DNA of 64,000 nt, taken from assembly GCF_028737325.1 (NCBI RefSeq), contig NZ_JAQZCH010000002.1, positions 124,001-188,000 of the forward strand. Reading direction: 5' to 3'. Made by a program: the position numbers and the translations under genes. The notes under the pieces were generated by a model. The model was not told the DNA's origin. It made no database searches and worked only from the letters and a program-made list of their open reading frames with translations. Below, in pieces: positions 15,403 through 24,231 of this stretch. The first letter of the stretch is position 1; each line of letters begins with the position of its first letter. The DNA is from Microbacterium thalli (GTDB lineage Bacteria > Actinomycetota > Actinomycetes > Actinomycetales > Microbacteriaceae).

Positions 15403-16575
15403 GTGCTGCTGGTCGACGTGGTCGTCGTGATCCTTCTCGTCGGGGCATTCGCCATCGGCGTCACGCGGGGGCTCGTGGCGATCGCCGGGTCGCTCGCCGG
15501 CCTCGTCGTCGGGTCCCTGCTCGCCGTGTGGGCGGTTCCGCTCATCGCCCCCGGTGTCGCCGATTGGGAGTACCGCTCGCTCGTGCTCGCGATCTGCGCG
15601 ATCGCGATCATCGCCGTGTGCACCGCCCTCGGCACAGCGGTGGGGGCCGCGATCCGTCGAGGTGTCGACCGGGCGAAGCTGCGGGTCCTCGATCGGATCC
15701 TCGGTGCGGGCGCGGCCACTGTCGCGGGCGGACTCGTGCTGCTGCTCGGCGCGGGCGCCATCACGGCCAGCGGCATGCCCGTCGTCTCGACGGCCATCGC
15801 CTCGTCGCGCGTGCTCAGCATCATCGACGGGCTCACCCCCGACCCGGTCGACTCCGCGCTCGCCGAGGTGCGCGGCTTCGTCGTCGACGAGGGCATCCCG
15901 CGCATCGGCGAGCTGCTGCGGCCCGAGGTCGCGCCCACCGCGCCGGCGGTGGCCCTGGACGACCCCGAGCTGCAGCGTGCAGCCGCATCCGTCGCGCGGA
16001 TCAGCGGCACCGCTTACGCCTGCGGTGTGTCGATGACGGGGTCGGGCTTCGTCGCGGCCGACAACCTCGTCGTCACCAACGCCCACGTCGTCGCCGGTGT
16101 CGACACGCCCGTCGTCGAGCTTCCCGGCCGCGGCGCGCGCGAGGGGCGTGTGGTCTACTTCGATCCGACCGACGACCTCGCCGTCATCGCGGTCGACGAT
16201 CTCGGCGCCGAGCCGCTCAGCATCGTGCCGCCCGTGACGCCCGGCACTGCCGTCGCGGTGCAGGGGTACCCGCTGGGCGGGCCGTTCACCAGCGGCGCCG
16301 CGTTCGTCCTCTCGGTCGGGTCGGCACCGGTTCCCGACATCTACGACGGTTCGAGCTCGCCGCGCGAGATCTACGCGCTCGAGGCCGACGTCCGACCCGG
16401 CAACTCGGGTGGTCCCGTGCTCACCGACACCGGCGCGGTGGCCGGCGTGGTCTTCGCGCGCGGCGCCGAAGGAGAGCAGCGGGGGTACGCGATGACGACC
16501 ACCGAGCTGCTGCCCGTGCTCGCCGGGGTGGATGCCGCTGCGCCCGCCGTCGCGTCGGGCGCCTGCACCCGCTGA
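15403..16575 (+). CDS. MarP-like membrane serine protease (CvpA + trypsin-like)
   Basis: The 390-residue protein has four hydrophobic segments in its first 125 residues (CvpA/colicin V production-like domain) followed by an extracytoplasmic chymotrypsin-fold protease. The catalytic triad is visible: His in V-T-N-A-H-V-V (about 228), Asp in D-D-L-A-V-I (about 260) and Ser in R-P-G-N-S-G-G-P (about 332). Cys residues near 206 and at the C-terminus could form a disulfide as in mycobacterial MarP, which supports acid and oxidative-stress survival. The start is GTG15403 with GAGGAGG about five bases before it. It is divergent from the nad operon. Confidence 0.9.
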   Translation: MLLVDVVVVILLVGAFAIGVTRGLVAIAGSLAGLVVGSLLAVWAVPLIAPGVADWEYRSLVLAICAIAIIAVCTALGTAVGAAIRRGVDRAKLRVLDRILGAGAATVAGGLVLLLGAGAITASGMPVVSTAIASSRVLSIIDGLTPDPVDSALAEVRGFVVDEGIPRIGELLRPEVAPTAPAVALDDPELQRAAASVARISGTAYACGVSMTGSGFVAADNLVVTNAHVVAGVDTPVVELPGRGAREGRVVYFDPTDDLAVIAVDDLGAEPLSIVPPVTPGTAVAVQGYPLGGPFTSGAAFVLSVGSAPVPDIYDGSSSPREIYALEADVRPGNSGGPVLTDTGAVAGVVFARGAEGEQRGYAMTTTELLPVLAGVDAAAPAVASGACTR

Positions 16576-16652
16576 CCCCGCGTCACCGGTGGTCGGGCGG
16601 ACCGTGCGCGGTGCCGCTATGCTGATCGCGCAACTGAAGACAGGCCGCATGA

Positions 16653-16828
16653 CGCACGCGGGAGAGCTCCGGTCACACCGGGCACCGAAGGAGCAAGCCT
16701 CCCCGCCAATCTCTCAGGTCCGCGTACCGCGCGCGTCCGGCCGCTCTGGAAAGCGATCCGCAGGGATCCGCCGACGGTGAAAACCGGGTTTGCCCGGTGA
16801 AACTCTCAGGCCCAAGACAGAGGGGGAG
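16653..16828 (+). ncRNA. tandem glycine riboswitch
   Basis: Two consecutive aptamers are recognisable. The first has G-rich GGGAGAGCTCC at 16660, then ACCGAAGGAGCAAGCC and AATCTCTCAGG. The second starts with CTCTGGAAAG near 16744, continues through CGCCGACGGTGAAAACC and closes with AAACTCTCAGGCCC and ACAGAGGGGG. These are the hallmarks of the gcvT-class glycine element, and the position just upstream of gcvTHP is the standard one. Glycine binding should raise expression of the cleavage system. A TATGCT hexamer at 16618-16623 is a possible -10. Confidence 0.93.
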
Positions 16829-16831
16829 TTC

Positions 16832-16857
16832 CCGGATGCCGCGACCGTGGCATCCGG
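16832..16857 (+). promoter_or_regulatory. hairpin between riboswitch and gcvT, candidate expression platform
   Basis: A 9-bp perfect stem (16832-16840 with 16849-16857) around an eight-base loop follows aptamer two and precedes the GGGAGA ribosome site at 16869-16874. It lacks a T tract, so control could be at translation or by factor-dependent termination. Confidence 0.45.
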
Positions 16858-16878
16858 TGGCCCGTCACGGGAGAACTC

Positions 16879-17991
16879 ATGTCAGATCCCCGCTCCACCG
16901 TCCTGCACCACCGTCACCGCGCCCTCGGCGCGTCCTTCACCGACTTCGGCGGCTGGCTCATGCCGGTCCGTTACACCTCCGATCTCGCCGAGCACCACGC
17001 CGTGCGCGCGGCCGCCGGCCTGTTCGACATCTCGCACATGGCGGAGTTCGAGGTCACCGGATCCGTCGCCGGGGACTGCCTCGATGCGGCGCTCGCGGGC
17101 CGGCTGTCGACGGTCGCCGTCGGCAAGGCGAAGTACTCGCTGGTGCTCGCCGACGACGGCGGCATCATCGACGACGTCATCGTGTACCGCCTCGCCGAGG
17201 ACCGGTTCCTCATCATCGCCAACGCCGGCAACCGCGCGCCGGTGTGGGCGGCGCTGCAAGAGCGCGCCGAGGGGTGGGACGCGGAGGTGCGCGATCTGAC
17301 CGACGACTACGCGTTGCTCGCCGTGCAGGGTCCGGCGGCGGTGTCCGTGCTCGAAGCGACGACCGGGCTATCGGCGGACGGCGTTGCACTCGCGGAGACC
17401 TCGTACTACGCGTCGACCGCCGGGCGGTTCGCCGACGCGCCGCTCCTGATCGCGCGCACCGGCTACACCGGCGAAGACGGCTTCGAGCTGATGGTGCCCA
17501 TCGATGCCGCCGAGGCGCTGTGGGACGCTCTCCTCGCCGCGGGCGAGCCGCTCGGCCTCGTGCCCGCCGGCCTCGCCTCGCGTGACACGCTCCGTCTCGA
17601 GGCGGGCATGCCGCTGTACGGGCACGAGCTCTCGCGCGACGTCACGCCCGCGCAAGCGGGACTGGGCCGCGTCGTCGCCGCTCAGAAGGAGACGTTCGTC
17701 GGGCGGGACGCGCTGGCCGCGCGCGCCGCCGAGCCGGCGCCCGTCCTCGTCGGCCTCGTCTCGGAGGGTCGACGTGCCGGGCGGGCCGGCTATCGCGTTC
17801 TCGGTCCCGACGAGGTGCCGGTGGGCGAGATCACGAGCGGAGCCCTGAGCCCGACGCTCGGGCATCCCATCGCCCTGGCCTATGTCGCTTCCGAGTTCGC
17901 CGCCGTGGGCACCGAGCTCGGTATCGACGTCCGCGGCACCCGCATCCCCGCCACCGTCGCCCCGCTGCCGTTCTACCGGAGGAAGAAATGA
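16879..17991 (+). CDS. gcvT: glycine cleavage system T protein, aminomethyltransferase
   Basis: The 370-residue protein transfers the aminomethyl group from lipoyl-GcvH to tetrahydrofolate, giving methylene-THF and ammonia. Landmarks are F-G-G-W-L-M-P-V near residue 23, the D-I-S-H-M motif near 52 and R-T-G-Y-T-G-E-D-G-F-E near 195-205, where the conserved Asp activates folate. A barrel-shaped C-terminal domain follows. GGGAGA about five bases before the ATG supports the start, and it is the first gene after the riboswitch. Its stop overlaps the gcvH start by four bases. Confidence 0.97.
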   Translation: MSDPRSTVLHHRHRALGASFTDFGGWLMPVRYTSDLAEHHAVRAAAGLFDISHMAEFEVTGSVAGDCLDAALAGRLSTVAVGKAKYSLVLADDGGIIDDVIVYRLAEDRFLIIANAGNRAPVWAALQERAEGWDAEVRDLTDDYALLAVQGPAAVSVLEATTGLSADGVALAETSYYASTAGRFADAPLLIARTGYTGEDGFELMVPIDAAEALWDALLAAGEPLGLVPAGLASRDTLRLEAGMPLYGHELSRDVTPAQAGLGRVVAAQKETFVGRDALAARAAEPAPVLVGLVSEGRRAGRAGYRVLGPDEVPVGEITSGALSPTLGHPIALAYVASEFAAVGTELGIDVRGTRIPATVAPLPFYRRKK

Positions 17992-18371
17992 CCGATCTCG
18001 ACGCACTGAAGTACACCGCCGAGCACGAGTGGGTCTCGCTCTCGGGCACGACCGCCACGGTCGGCATCACCGACTACGCCGCCGAGAAGCTGGGGGATGT
18101 CGTCTATGTCGACCTTCCCGCCGTCGGCACCGCCGTCACTGCCGACCAGGTGTGCGGCGAGATCGAGTCGACCAAGTCGGTCGGCGAGCTCTACGCGCCC
18201 CTCAGCGGCGAGGTGGTCGAGATCAATGAGGCCGTCGTCGACGACCCCTCGCAGGTCAACGCCGCGCCCTTCGACACCGGGTGGCTCATCCGCATCACGG
18301 TCGACCCCGCGCAGGTCGCGGGCCTTCTCGACCGTGCGGCCTACCTCGCGCTCACCGGCGGAGACCGATGA
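17988..18371 (+). CDS. gcvH: glycine cleavage system H protein
   Basis: The 127-residue lipoyl carrier shuttles the aminomethyl group between GcvP, GcvT and the lipoamide dehydrogenase. The lipoylation lysine is K63 in [15 protein letters not shown] overlaps occur at both ends, joining gcvT, gcvH and gcvP into one coupled unit. No dedicated lipoamide dehydrogenase gene is present here, so GcvL must be encoded elsewhere. Confidence 0.97.
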   Translation: MTDLDALKYTAEHEWVSLSGTTATVGITDYAAEKLGDVVYVDLPAVGTAVTADQVCGEIESTKSVGELYAPLSGEVVEINEAVVDDPSQVNAAPFDTGWLIRITVDPAQVAGLLDRAAYLALTGGDR

Positions 18372-21238
18372 GCGGGGCGTTCGCTGCGCGCCACATCGGC
18401 ACCGACGACGCGGCGCAGCGCCGCATGCTCGACGTCCTGGGCTACGACACGGTGGATGCGCTGGTCGCCCGTGCCGTGCCCGCGTCGATCCACGCCGCGG
18501 ACGTCCCGGACAGCGTCATCCCGTCGGCGGCGTCCGAGAGCGAGACACTGGCCGAGCTGCGCGAGCTCGCCGGCCGCAACCGCGGCGCCCGCTCGATGAT
18601 CGGTCTGGGCTACTACGACACGTTCACCCCGACCGTCATCCAGCGCAACGTCCTCGAGAACCCGTCCTGGTACACGGCCTACACGCCCTACCAGCCCGAG
18701 ATCTCGCAGGGCCGGCTCGAGGCCCTCATCAACTTCCAGACGATGGTGACCGACCTGACCGGTCTCGCCACCGCGAACGCCTCGATGCTCGACGAGTCGA
18801 CGGCCGTGGTCGAGGGCATGCTGCTCGCGCGCCGAGCGTCGAAGAGCCGTTCGTCGGTGTTCCTCGTCGACGCCGACGCCCTGCCGCAGACGAAGGCGGT
18901 ACTCGCCCACCGTGCCGAGGCCGTCGGCATCGAGGTGCGCGAGATTGACCTCGCGTCGCAGCATCCCGGCACCGGCGACGAGGCGTTCGGCGCGTTCGTG
19001 CAGTACCCGGGCGCCTCGGGGCGGGTCTGGGATCCGTCGGCCGTCATCGCCGATGTCCAGGCCGGCGGCGGTCTGGTCGTCGTCGCCGCCGACCTGCTCG
19101 CGCTCACGCTGCTGCGCTCACCCGGCTCGCTCGGGGCCGACGTCGCCGTCGGCACCACCCAGCGCTTCGGTGTCCCGATGGGCTTCGGAGGCCCGCACGC
19201 GGGCTATATGGCGGTGCGGTCGGGCCTCGAGCGCCAGCTGCCCGGGCGACTGGTCGGTGTCTCCGTTGATGCGGCGGGACACCCCGCGTACCGCCTCTCG
19301 CTGCAGACACGCGAGCAGCACATCCGGCGCGAGAAGGCGACGTCGAACATCTGCACGGCGCAGGTGCTGCTCGCCGTGATGGCGTCGATGTACGCGGTGT
19401 ACCACGGCCCCGGCGGGCTGCGCCGCATCGCCGCGTCCGTCGCGGACCACGCTGCGCTGCTCGCCGCATGGCTGACCGATGCCGGCGCCGAGGTCGTCCA
19501 CGAGCACTTCTTCGACACCGTCACGGTGCGCGTTCCCGGCCGGGCGCGCGCGGTCGTCGCGGCCGCGCGCGAGCGCGGATACCAGCTGTGGCTCCGCGAC
19601 GACGACACGGTTCAGCTCGCCGTCGACGAGACCACGACCCCGGCCGACCTGCACGCCGTCGTGGCGGCGTTCGGCGGTCCGGCAGAGCGCGCCTTCGCCT
19701 TCACGGGAGCCTCCGACACGGCTCGGCACACCCTTCCGGCCCTGGTGCGCGAGGACGAGTACCTCACGCACCCCGTCTTCACGACGCACCATTCCGAGAC
19801 GGCGATGATGCGCTACCTGAAGCAGCTCGCCGACCGCGACTACGCCCTCGATCGCGGCATGATCCCGCTCGGCTCGTGCACGATGAAGCTCAACGCCGCC
19901 ACCGAGATGGCTGCGGTGACGTGGCCCGAGTTCGCGCGGGTGCATCCCTTCGCCCCGGCCGAGGACGTGCGTGGCTACCTCGACCTCGTCGACCAGCTCG
20001 AGGCGTGGCTCGCCGAGGTCACCGGATACGACGCCGTCTCGCTGCAGCCGAACGCCGGCTCGCAGGGCGAGCTCGCGGGTCTGCTGGCCATCCGCGGGTA
20101 CCACCGCTCGCGCGGCGACCTCCAGCGCGAGGTGTGCCTCATCCCGTCCTCGGCGCACGGCACGAACGCGGCGTCGGCGGTCCTCGCGGGGATGCGCGTC
20201 GTGGTGGTGGCCTGTGACGAGGCGGGCAACGTCGACCTCGACGACCTGCGCGCGAAGATCGACGAGCACGCCGCGGCGCTCTCGGCGCTGATGATCACGT
20301 ATCCGTCCACCCACGGCGTGTACGAGCACGAGGTGTTGTCGATCACTCAGGCGGTGCACGACGCCGGCGGACAGGTGTACGTCGACGGCGCGAACCTGAA
20401 CGCGCTGCTCGGCTTCGCGCGGTTCGGCGACCTCGGCGGTGACGTCTCGCACCTGAACCTCCACAAGACCTTCGCGATCCCGCACGGTGGCGGCGGACCG
20501 GGGGTCGGCCCGGTCGCGGCGAAGGCGCACCTGGCGGCGTTCCTCCCCGCGCACCCGCTCGCGCAGCGCACCGAGCACGCCGGCGGCTTCGCGTTCGCGG
20601 GCGGCCCGGTCTCCGCGGCGCCGTACGGCTCGGCGTCGATCCTGCCGATCTCGTGGGCGTACGTCCGGATGCTGGGCGCGTCGGGACTGCGGTCGGCCAC
20701 CGGCGCCGCCGTGCTCGCGGCCAACTACGTCGCCGCGCGACTGCGCGAGCACTATCCGGTGCTGTACGCCGGCGAGGGCGGGCTGGTCGCGCACGAATGC
20801 ATCCTCGACCTGCGCCCGCTGCGGGAGCGCACCGGGATCACCGTCGACGACGTCGCCAAGCGGCTCATCGACTACGGCTTCCACGCGCCGACGATGTCGT
20901 TCCCCGTCGCGGGAACGCTCATGGTCGAGCCCACCGAGTCCGAGGACCTGCCCGAGCTCGACCGCTTCGTCGAGGCGATGGTGGCCATCCACGCCGAGGC
21001 CGAACGGGTCGCGGCGGGGGAGTGGCCGGCGGACGACAACCCGCTGATCGCCGCCCCGCACACCGCGGAGTCGGTCGTGGTGTCGGAGTGGCGGCATCCG
21101 TACACGCGTGACGAAGCGGTGTTCCCCGTCCGCTCGCTCATCCGCGGAAAGTACTGGCCGCCGGTCCGCCGGATCGACCAGGCCTACGGAGACCGAAACC
21201 TCGTGTGCGCCTGCCCGCCGCCGGAGGCCTTCGCCTGA
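18368..21238 (+). CDS. gcvP: glycine dehydrogenase (decarboxylating), P protein
   Basis: The 956-residue fused-type (P1+P2) PLP enzyme decarboxylates glycine and passes the aminomethyl group to GcvH. The N-terminal half has M-I-G-L-G-Y-Y-D-T near residue 77 and the C-terminal half has the PLP lysine K700 in [15 protein letters not shown]. Length is normal for the homodimeric enzyme. I chose ATG18368, overlapping the gcvH stop by four bases, since the longer open frame would run back through gcvH. The operon ends here with a hairpin. Confidence 0.97.
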   Translation: MSGAFAARHIGTDDAAQRRMLDVLGYDTVDALVARAVPASIHAADVPDSVIPSAASESETLAELRELAGRNRGARSMIGLGYYDTFTPTVIQRNVLENPSWYTAYTPYQPEISQGRLEALINFQTMVTDLTGLATANASMLDESTAVVEGMLLARRASKSRSSVFLVDADALPQTKAVLAHRAEAVGIEVREIDLASQHPGTGDEAFGAFVQYPGASGRVWDPSAVIADVQAGGGLVVVAADLLALTLLRSPGSLGADVAVGTTQRFGVPMGFGGPHAGYMAVRSGLERQLPGRLVGVSVDAAGHPAYRLSLQTREQHIRREKATSNICTAQVLLAVMASMYAVYHGPGGLRRIAASVADHAALLAAWLTDAGAEVVHEHFFDTVTVRVPGRARAVVAAARERGYQLWLRDDDTVQLAVDETTTPADLHAVVAAFGGPAERAFAFTGASDTARHTLPALVREDEYLTHPVFTTHHSETAMMRYLKQLADRDYALDRGMIPLGSCTMKLNAATEMAAVTWPEFARVHPFAPAEDVRGYLDLVDQLEAWLAEVTGYDAVSLQPNAGSQGELAGLLAIRGYHRSRGDLQREVCLIPSSAHGTNAASAVLAGMRVVVVACDEAGNVDLDDLRAKIDEHAAALSALMITYPSTHGVYEHEVLSITQAVHDAGGQVYVDGANLNALLGFARFGDLGGDVSHLNLHKTFAIPHGGGGPGVGPVAAKAHLAAFLPAHPLAQRTEHAGGFAFAGGPVSAAPYGSASILPISWAYVRMLGASGLRSATGAAVLAANYVAARLREHYPVLYAGEGGLVAHECILDLRPLRERTGITVDDVAKRLIDYGFHAPTMSFPVAGTLMVEPTESEDLPELDRFVEAMVAIHAEAERVAAGEWPADDNPLIAAPHTAESVVVSEWRHPYTRDEAVFPVRSLIRGKYWPPVRRIDQAYGDRNLVCACPPPEAFA

Positions 21239-21258
21239 CCGGATGCCGCCAGCCCGCA

Positions 21259-21306
21259 CGTTCCCGCCGACGACGCGCCGTCCTTCGCGCACTGCCGGCG
21301 GGAACG
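21259..21306. terminator. hairpin between gcvP and CPBP gene
   Basis: Arms 21259-21269 and 21296-21306 pair perfectly over 11 bp with a 26-base loop. It lies between convergent genes, so bidirectional action is plausible. The long loop makes this less certain than other hairpins in the window. Confidence 0.5.
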
Positions 21307-21323
21307 CGTGCGTTCGGCGGCGT

Positions 21324-22079
21324 TCAGAAGAGCGTCGGCCACCACGCCGCGGCGAGCGGGTAGCCGATGAAGGCGATGAGGTCGATCACGACGTGTGCGA
21401 TGACGAGCGGCATGACGCGGCCCCACCGGTGGTAGACCCAGCCGAAGACGATGCCCATCGCGATGTTCCCGAAGATCGGACCGATCCCCTGATACGCGTG
21501 GTAGAGCCCGCGGAGCGCTGCGGTCGACAGGATGATCGTCCAGGTGCCCCACCCGAGGCGCTTCAGACGGTCGAAGAGGTAGCCGATGAAGATGACCTCC
21601 TCGGTGAGCCCCGCACGCAGCGCGGCGAGGGTGAGCAGAAGGATGGCCGTCCACGCGCCGTCGAGCGGCGCGGCGCCGACCTGCACCGTGATGCCGAGCG
21701 CGCGCCCGAGCGCGTACAGGCCCAGCCCCGGCACGCCGATGATCAGCACGAGCAGGATGCCGGTTCCGGCATCCTTTCCGAATCTGCGGAAGTCCAGCCC
21801 GATCCGCTGCAGCGCCGACCGCCCGGGCTCCCACAGGAAATAGATCGCGAGCGCGACCGGTGCGAGGTTGAACAGCTGCGAGAAGCCCTGCGAGACGACC
21901 GACCACGGGTCCACCGTCGCGGCGCCGGGATTGAGGGCCGTCGACTGGGCGCCCAGACTCTCCTCGCGGGTGATCGCCTGCAAGAAGGACAGCACCGAGA
22001 AGAACGCCGATCGCCCCACCGACAGGGCGAGGACGATCCCGATCTCCCACCCCAGGCGGACGCGTGATGCAGACGTCAT
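21324..22079 (-). CDS. CPBP-family membrane protein (Abi/CAAX-protease-like)
   Basis: The 251-residue protein has about seven to eight hydrophobic segments. The CPBP signature is present in part: T-E-E-V-I-F-I-G-Y-L for motif one, L-R-G-L-Y-H-A-Y-Q-G for motif two and A-H-V-V-I-D for motif three. The Glu pair and both metal-type His residues are kept, but the Arg that usually follows the Glu pair (E-E-x-x-x-R) is Ile. Members are proposed intramembrane metalloproteases, and substrate is unknown here. GAGGAGG before ATG22079 decides the start against an upstream in-frame ATG. Confidence 0.85.
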   Translation of the reverse strand: MTSASRVRLGWEIGIVLALSVGRSAFFSVLSFLQAITREESLGAQSTALNPGAATVDPWSVVSQGFSQLFNLAPVALAIYFLWEPGRSALQRIGLDFRRFGKDAGTGILLVLIIGVPGLGLYALGRALGITVQVGAAPLDGAWTAILLLTLAALRAGLTEEVIFIGYLFDRLKRLGWGTWTIILSTAALRGLYHAYQGIGPIFGNIAMGIVFGWVYHRWGRVMPLVIAHVVIDLIAFIGYPLAAAWWPTLF

Positions 22080-22197
22080 GGAACCTCCTCGGGTCGCCGC
22101 CGGCGAGCCATCCACCGGCAGGATGCCGCGCCGCCGAGCAGACTGCTTCGCGCCGCGCTCAGCGGGTTAAGGATATGTAACGTTTGCTGTACGCGTT

Positions 22198-22226
22198 TTG
22201 ACCAACGTCTGACCGCTCCTTATCGT
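22198..22226 (+). promoter_or_regulatory. promoter of the peptide-importer lipoprotein gene
   Basis: TTGACC (22198-22203) and TATCGT (22221-22226) are separated by exactly 17 bases, a near-consensus housekeeping sigma promoter. The flanks are unusually AT-rich for the window. The expected leader is about 60 bases. Confidence 0.75.
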
Positions 22227-22295
22227 CTTGGTATCCGCGGCGGTCGATCGTGACCGGTCTGCCGACCCGCACCCATCCCTTGCACAGGAGGAAAT

Positions 22296-24089
22296 GTGTC
22301 TGGAAAGACCTGGCGCTCACGCGTCATCACGGCGGGGGCGGGTGTCGCTGTCGCGTCCCTGGCACTCGCCGGCTGCACCACAGCACCCACCGAAGAAGGC
22401 TCGGGCGAAGAGGGCGGCACGATCACGATCGCGACCACCAACGCCTTCACGTCCTTCAACGGCGACACCCCCGAGGCCAACCTCGACACCAACGGCATGG
22501 TGGGCTACCTCACCGGCGTCTCCGGTGGTCTGGGCCTCGGCGGCTTCCTGCGCCTCGACTCGGACTTCAGCGTCCTCCCGAACAGCGACTTCGGCACGTA
22601 CGAGACCGTCTCCGAAGACCCGCTGACGGTCAAGTACACCCTCAACGAGGGCCTCACCTGGTCCGACGGCGAGCCGATCGACGCCGACGACATGCTCGTC
22701 AACTGGGCCATCTCGTCGGGCTACTTCGACGACGCCGTGCTCGACCCCGCCACCGGCGAGGTCACCAACGGCGGCACGCAGTACTTCAGCCTCGCCGGCA
22801 GCACCGCCGGGCTCGACACCACCGCGTTCCCCGAGATCGGCGACGACAACCTGTCGATGACGATCACCTACGGCACGCCGTTCGTCGACTACGAGCTCGT
22901 CAACCCCATCGGCAAGCCCGCCCACGTCCTCGCGGACAAGGCCGGCGTGTCCGAGGAGGAGTTCATCGAGCTTCTCAAGACGCTCCCCGAGGGCAACCCC
23001 GAGGCTCCCGTTCCCGCGAACGAGACGCTGAAGGCCGCCGCCGACTTCTGGAACACCGGCTACGACGTCACGGCGATGCCGACCGACGAGAGCCTCCTCG
23101 TCGCGAGCGGTCCGTTCATCGTGACCGACTTCGTTCCCGAGTCGAGCATCACGCTCGGCAAGAACCCGGAGTACAAGGGCGACATGGCGCCCGCGTACGA
23201 CCAGCTCGTGATCCGCTTCATCGGCGACTCGAACGCGCAGGTCACCGCTCTGCAGAACGGCGAGGTCCAGGCGATCCAGCCGCAGCCCTCCGCCGACACG
23301 CTCACCGCTCTCGAGAACGCCAACGCGACCGTCCACCCGGGCGACCAGCTCGCGTACGACCACCTCGACCTGAGCTTCAGCGGCGTCTTCGCCGAGGCGA
23401 ACGTCCGTGAGGCCTTCCTCAAGACGATCCCCCGTCAGCAGATCCTCGAGTCGATCGTCACCCCGGTGAACCCCGAGGCTTCGGTCCTGAACTCGCAGAT
23501 CTTCCTGCCCACCGATGGTGAGCAGTACGAGACCGCGGTCGCCTCGAGCGGCTACGACGCCTTCACCGAGCCCGACATCGAGGGTGCCAAGGCGCTCCTC
23601 GCCGGCGCGACCCCGACGGTCCGCATCCTCTACAACACCAACAACCCGAACCGTGTCGACACGTTCCGCGCCATCCAGCAGTCGGCGCAGCAGGCCGGCT
23701 TCGTGGTCGAGGATGCCGGTTCGCCCGACTGGGGCTCGCTCCTGGGCAGCGGCAGCTACGACGCGTCGATCTTCGGCTGGGTCTCGCCGGGTGCCGGTAA
23801 CGCCGCTCTGCCGCAGATCTTCAAGACCAACGGTGGTGGCAACTACAACGGCTACTCGAACCCCACGGTCGACCAGCTGGTCGACGAGAGCCAGGTCACG
23901 CTCGACCCCGAGCGTCTCGCCGAGATCAAGGTGCAGATCGACACCGAGACCGCGAAGGACTTCTACGGTCTGCCGCTGTTCCAGTCGCCCGGCCTGTTCG
24001 CTGACAACGGCTCCGTGACGGGCATCGAGTACTTCGGTGGCCAGACCGGAATCGTGTGGAACGCGCAGGAGTGGACGCTCGCCGGCTGA
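22296..24089 (+). CDS. ABC transporter substrate-binding lipoprotein, family 5 (oligopeptide/dipeptide type)
   Basis: The 597-residue extracytoplasmic binding protein has a basic N-terminus, hydrophobic core and lipobox L-A-G-C with the lipidated Cys at 27, followed by a Gly/Glu/Thr linker. The SBP_bac_5 pattern appears as L-T-V-K-Y-T-L-N-E-G-L-T-W-S-D-G-E-P (about 109-126) and the later V-R-E-A-F-L-K region. The family binds peptides, opines or similar small ligands; the sequence does not define which. AGGAGG at 22286-22291 and GTG22296 give the start. Downstream permease and ATPase genes complete an importer. Confidence 0.95.
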   Translation: MSGKTWRSRVITAGAGVAVASLALAGCTTAPTEEGSGEEGGTITIATTNAFTSFNGDTPEANLDTNGMVGYLTGVSGGLGLGGFLRLDSDFSVLPNSDFGTYETVSEDPLTVKYTLNEGLTWSDGEPIDADDMLVNWAISSGYFDDAVLDPATGEVTNGGTQYFSLAGSTAGLDTTAFPEIGDDNLSMTITYGTPFVDYELVNPIGKPAHVLADKAGVSEEEFIELLKTLPEGNPEAPVPANETLKAAADFWNTGYDVTAMPTDESLLVASGPFIVTDFVPESSITLGKNPEYKGDMAPAYDQLVIRFIGDSNAQVTALQNGEVQAIQPQPSADTLTALENANATVHPGDQLAYDHLDLSFSGVFAEANVREAFLKTIPRQQILESIVTPVNPEASVLNSQIFLPTDGEQYETAVASSGYDAFTEPDIEGAKALLAGATPTVRILYNTNNPNRVDTFRAIQQSAQQAGFVVEDAGSPDWGSLLGSGSYDASIFGWVSPGAGNAALPQIFKTNGGGNYNGYSNPTVDQLVDESQVTLDPERLAEIKVQIDTETAKDFYGLPLFQSPGLFADNGSVTGIEYFGGQTGIVWNAQEWTLAG

Positions 24090-24121
24090 CCGCCGGCGGC
24101 TGACACCCGGTTAACCTGAAG

Positions 24122-24150
24122 GGCGCCGGAGTCGACACGGCTCCGGCGCC
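24122..24150 (+). terminator. hairpin between lipoprotein and permease genes
   Basis: A perfect 10-bp stem (24122-24131 with 24141-24150) with a nine-base loop lies 33 bases after the lipoprotein stop. It may partially terminate, giving more binding protein than permease. Confidence 0.7.
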
Positions 24151-24231
24151 CCGCCATGTCCGCAGAGCGGGCGCTATCCTGTCGAGGCGCTACAGCGCCC
24201 ACGACCCCCCAACAGAAGGAAGATCCACGCG

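Noticed and set aside
16790..17299. An open frame starting inside the riboswitch and running into gcvT
   Set aside because: It is out of frame with gcvT, begins inside aptamer two, and has the Ser/Arg-rich composition of a shadow frame.
22294..22296. ATG22294 as start of the binding-protein gene
   Set aside because: It is out of frame with the lipoprotein. GTG22296 gives a proper signal peptide with lipobox Cys27.
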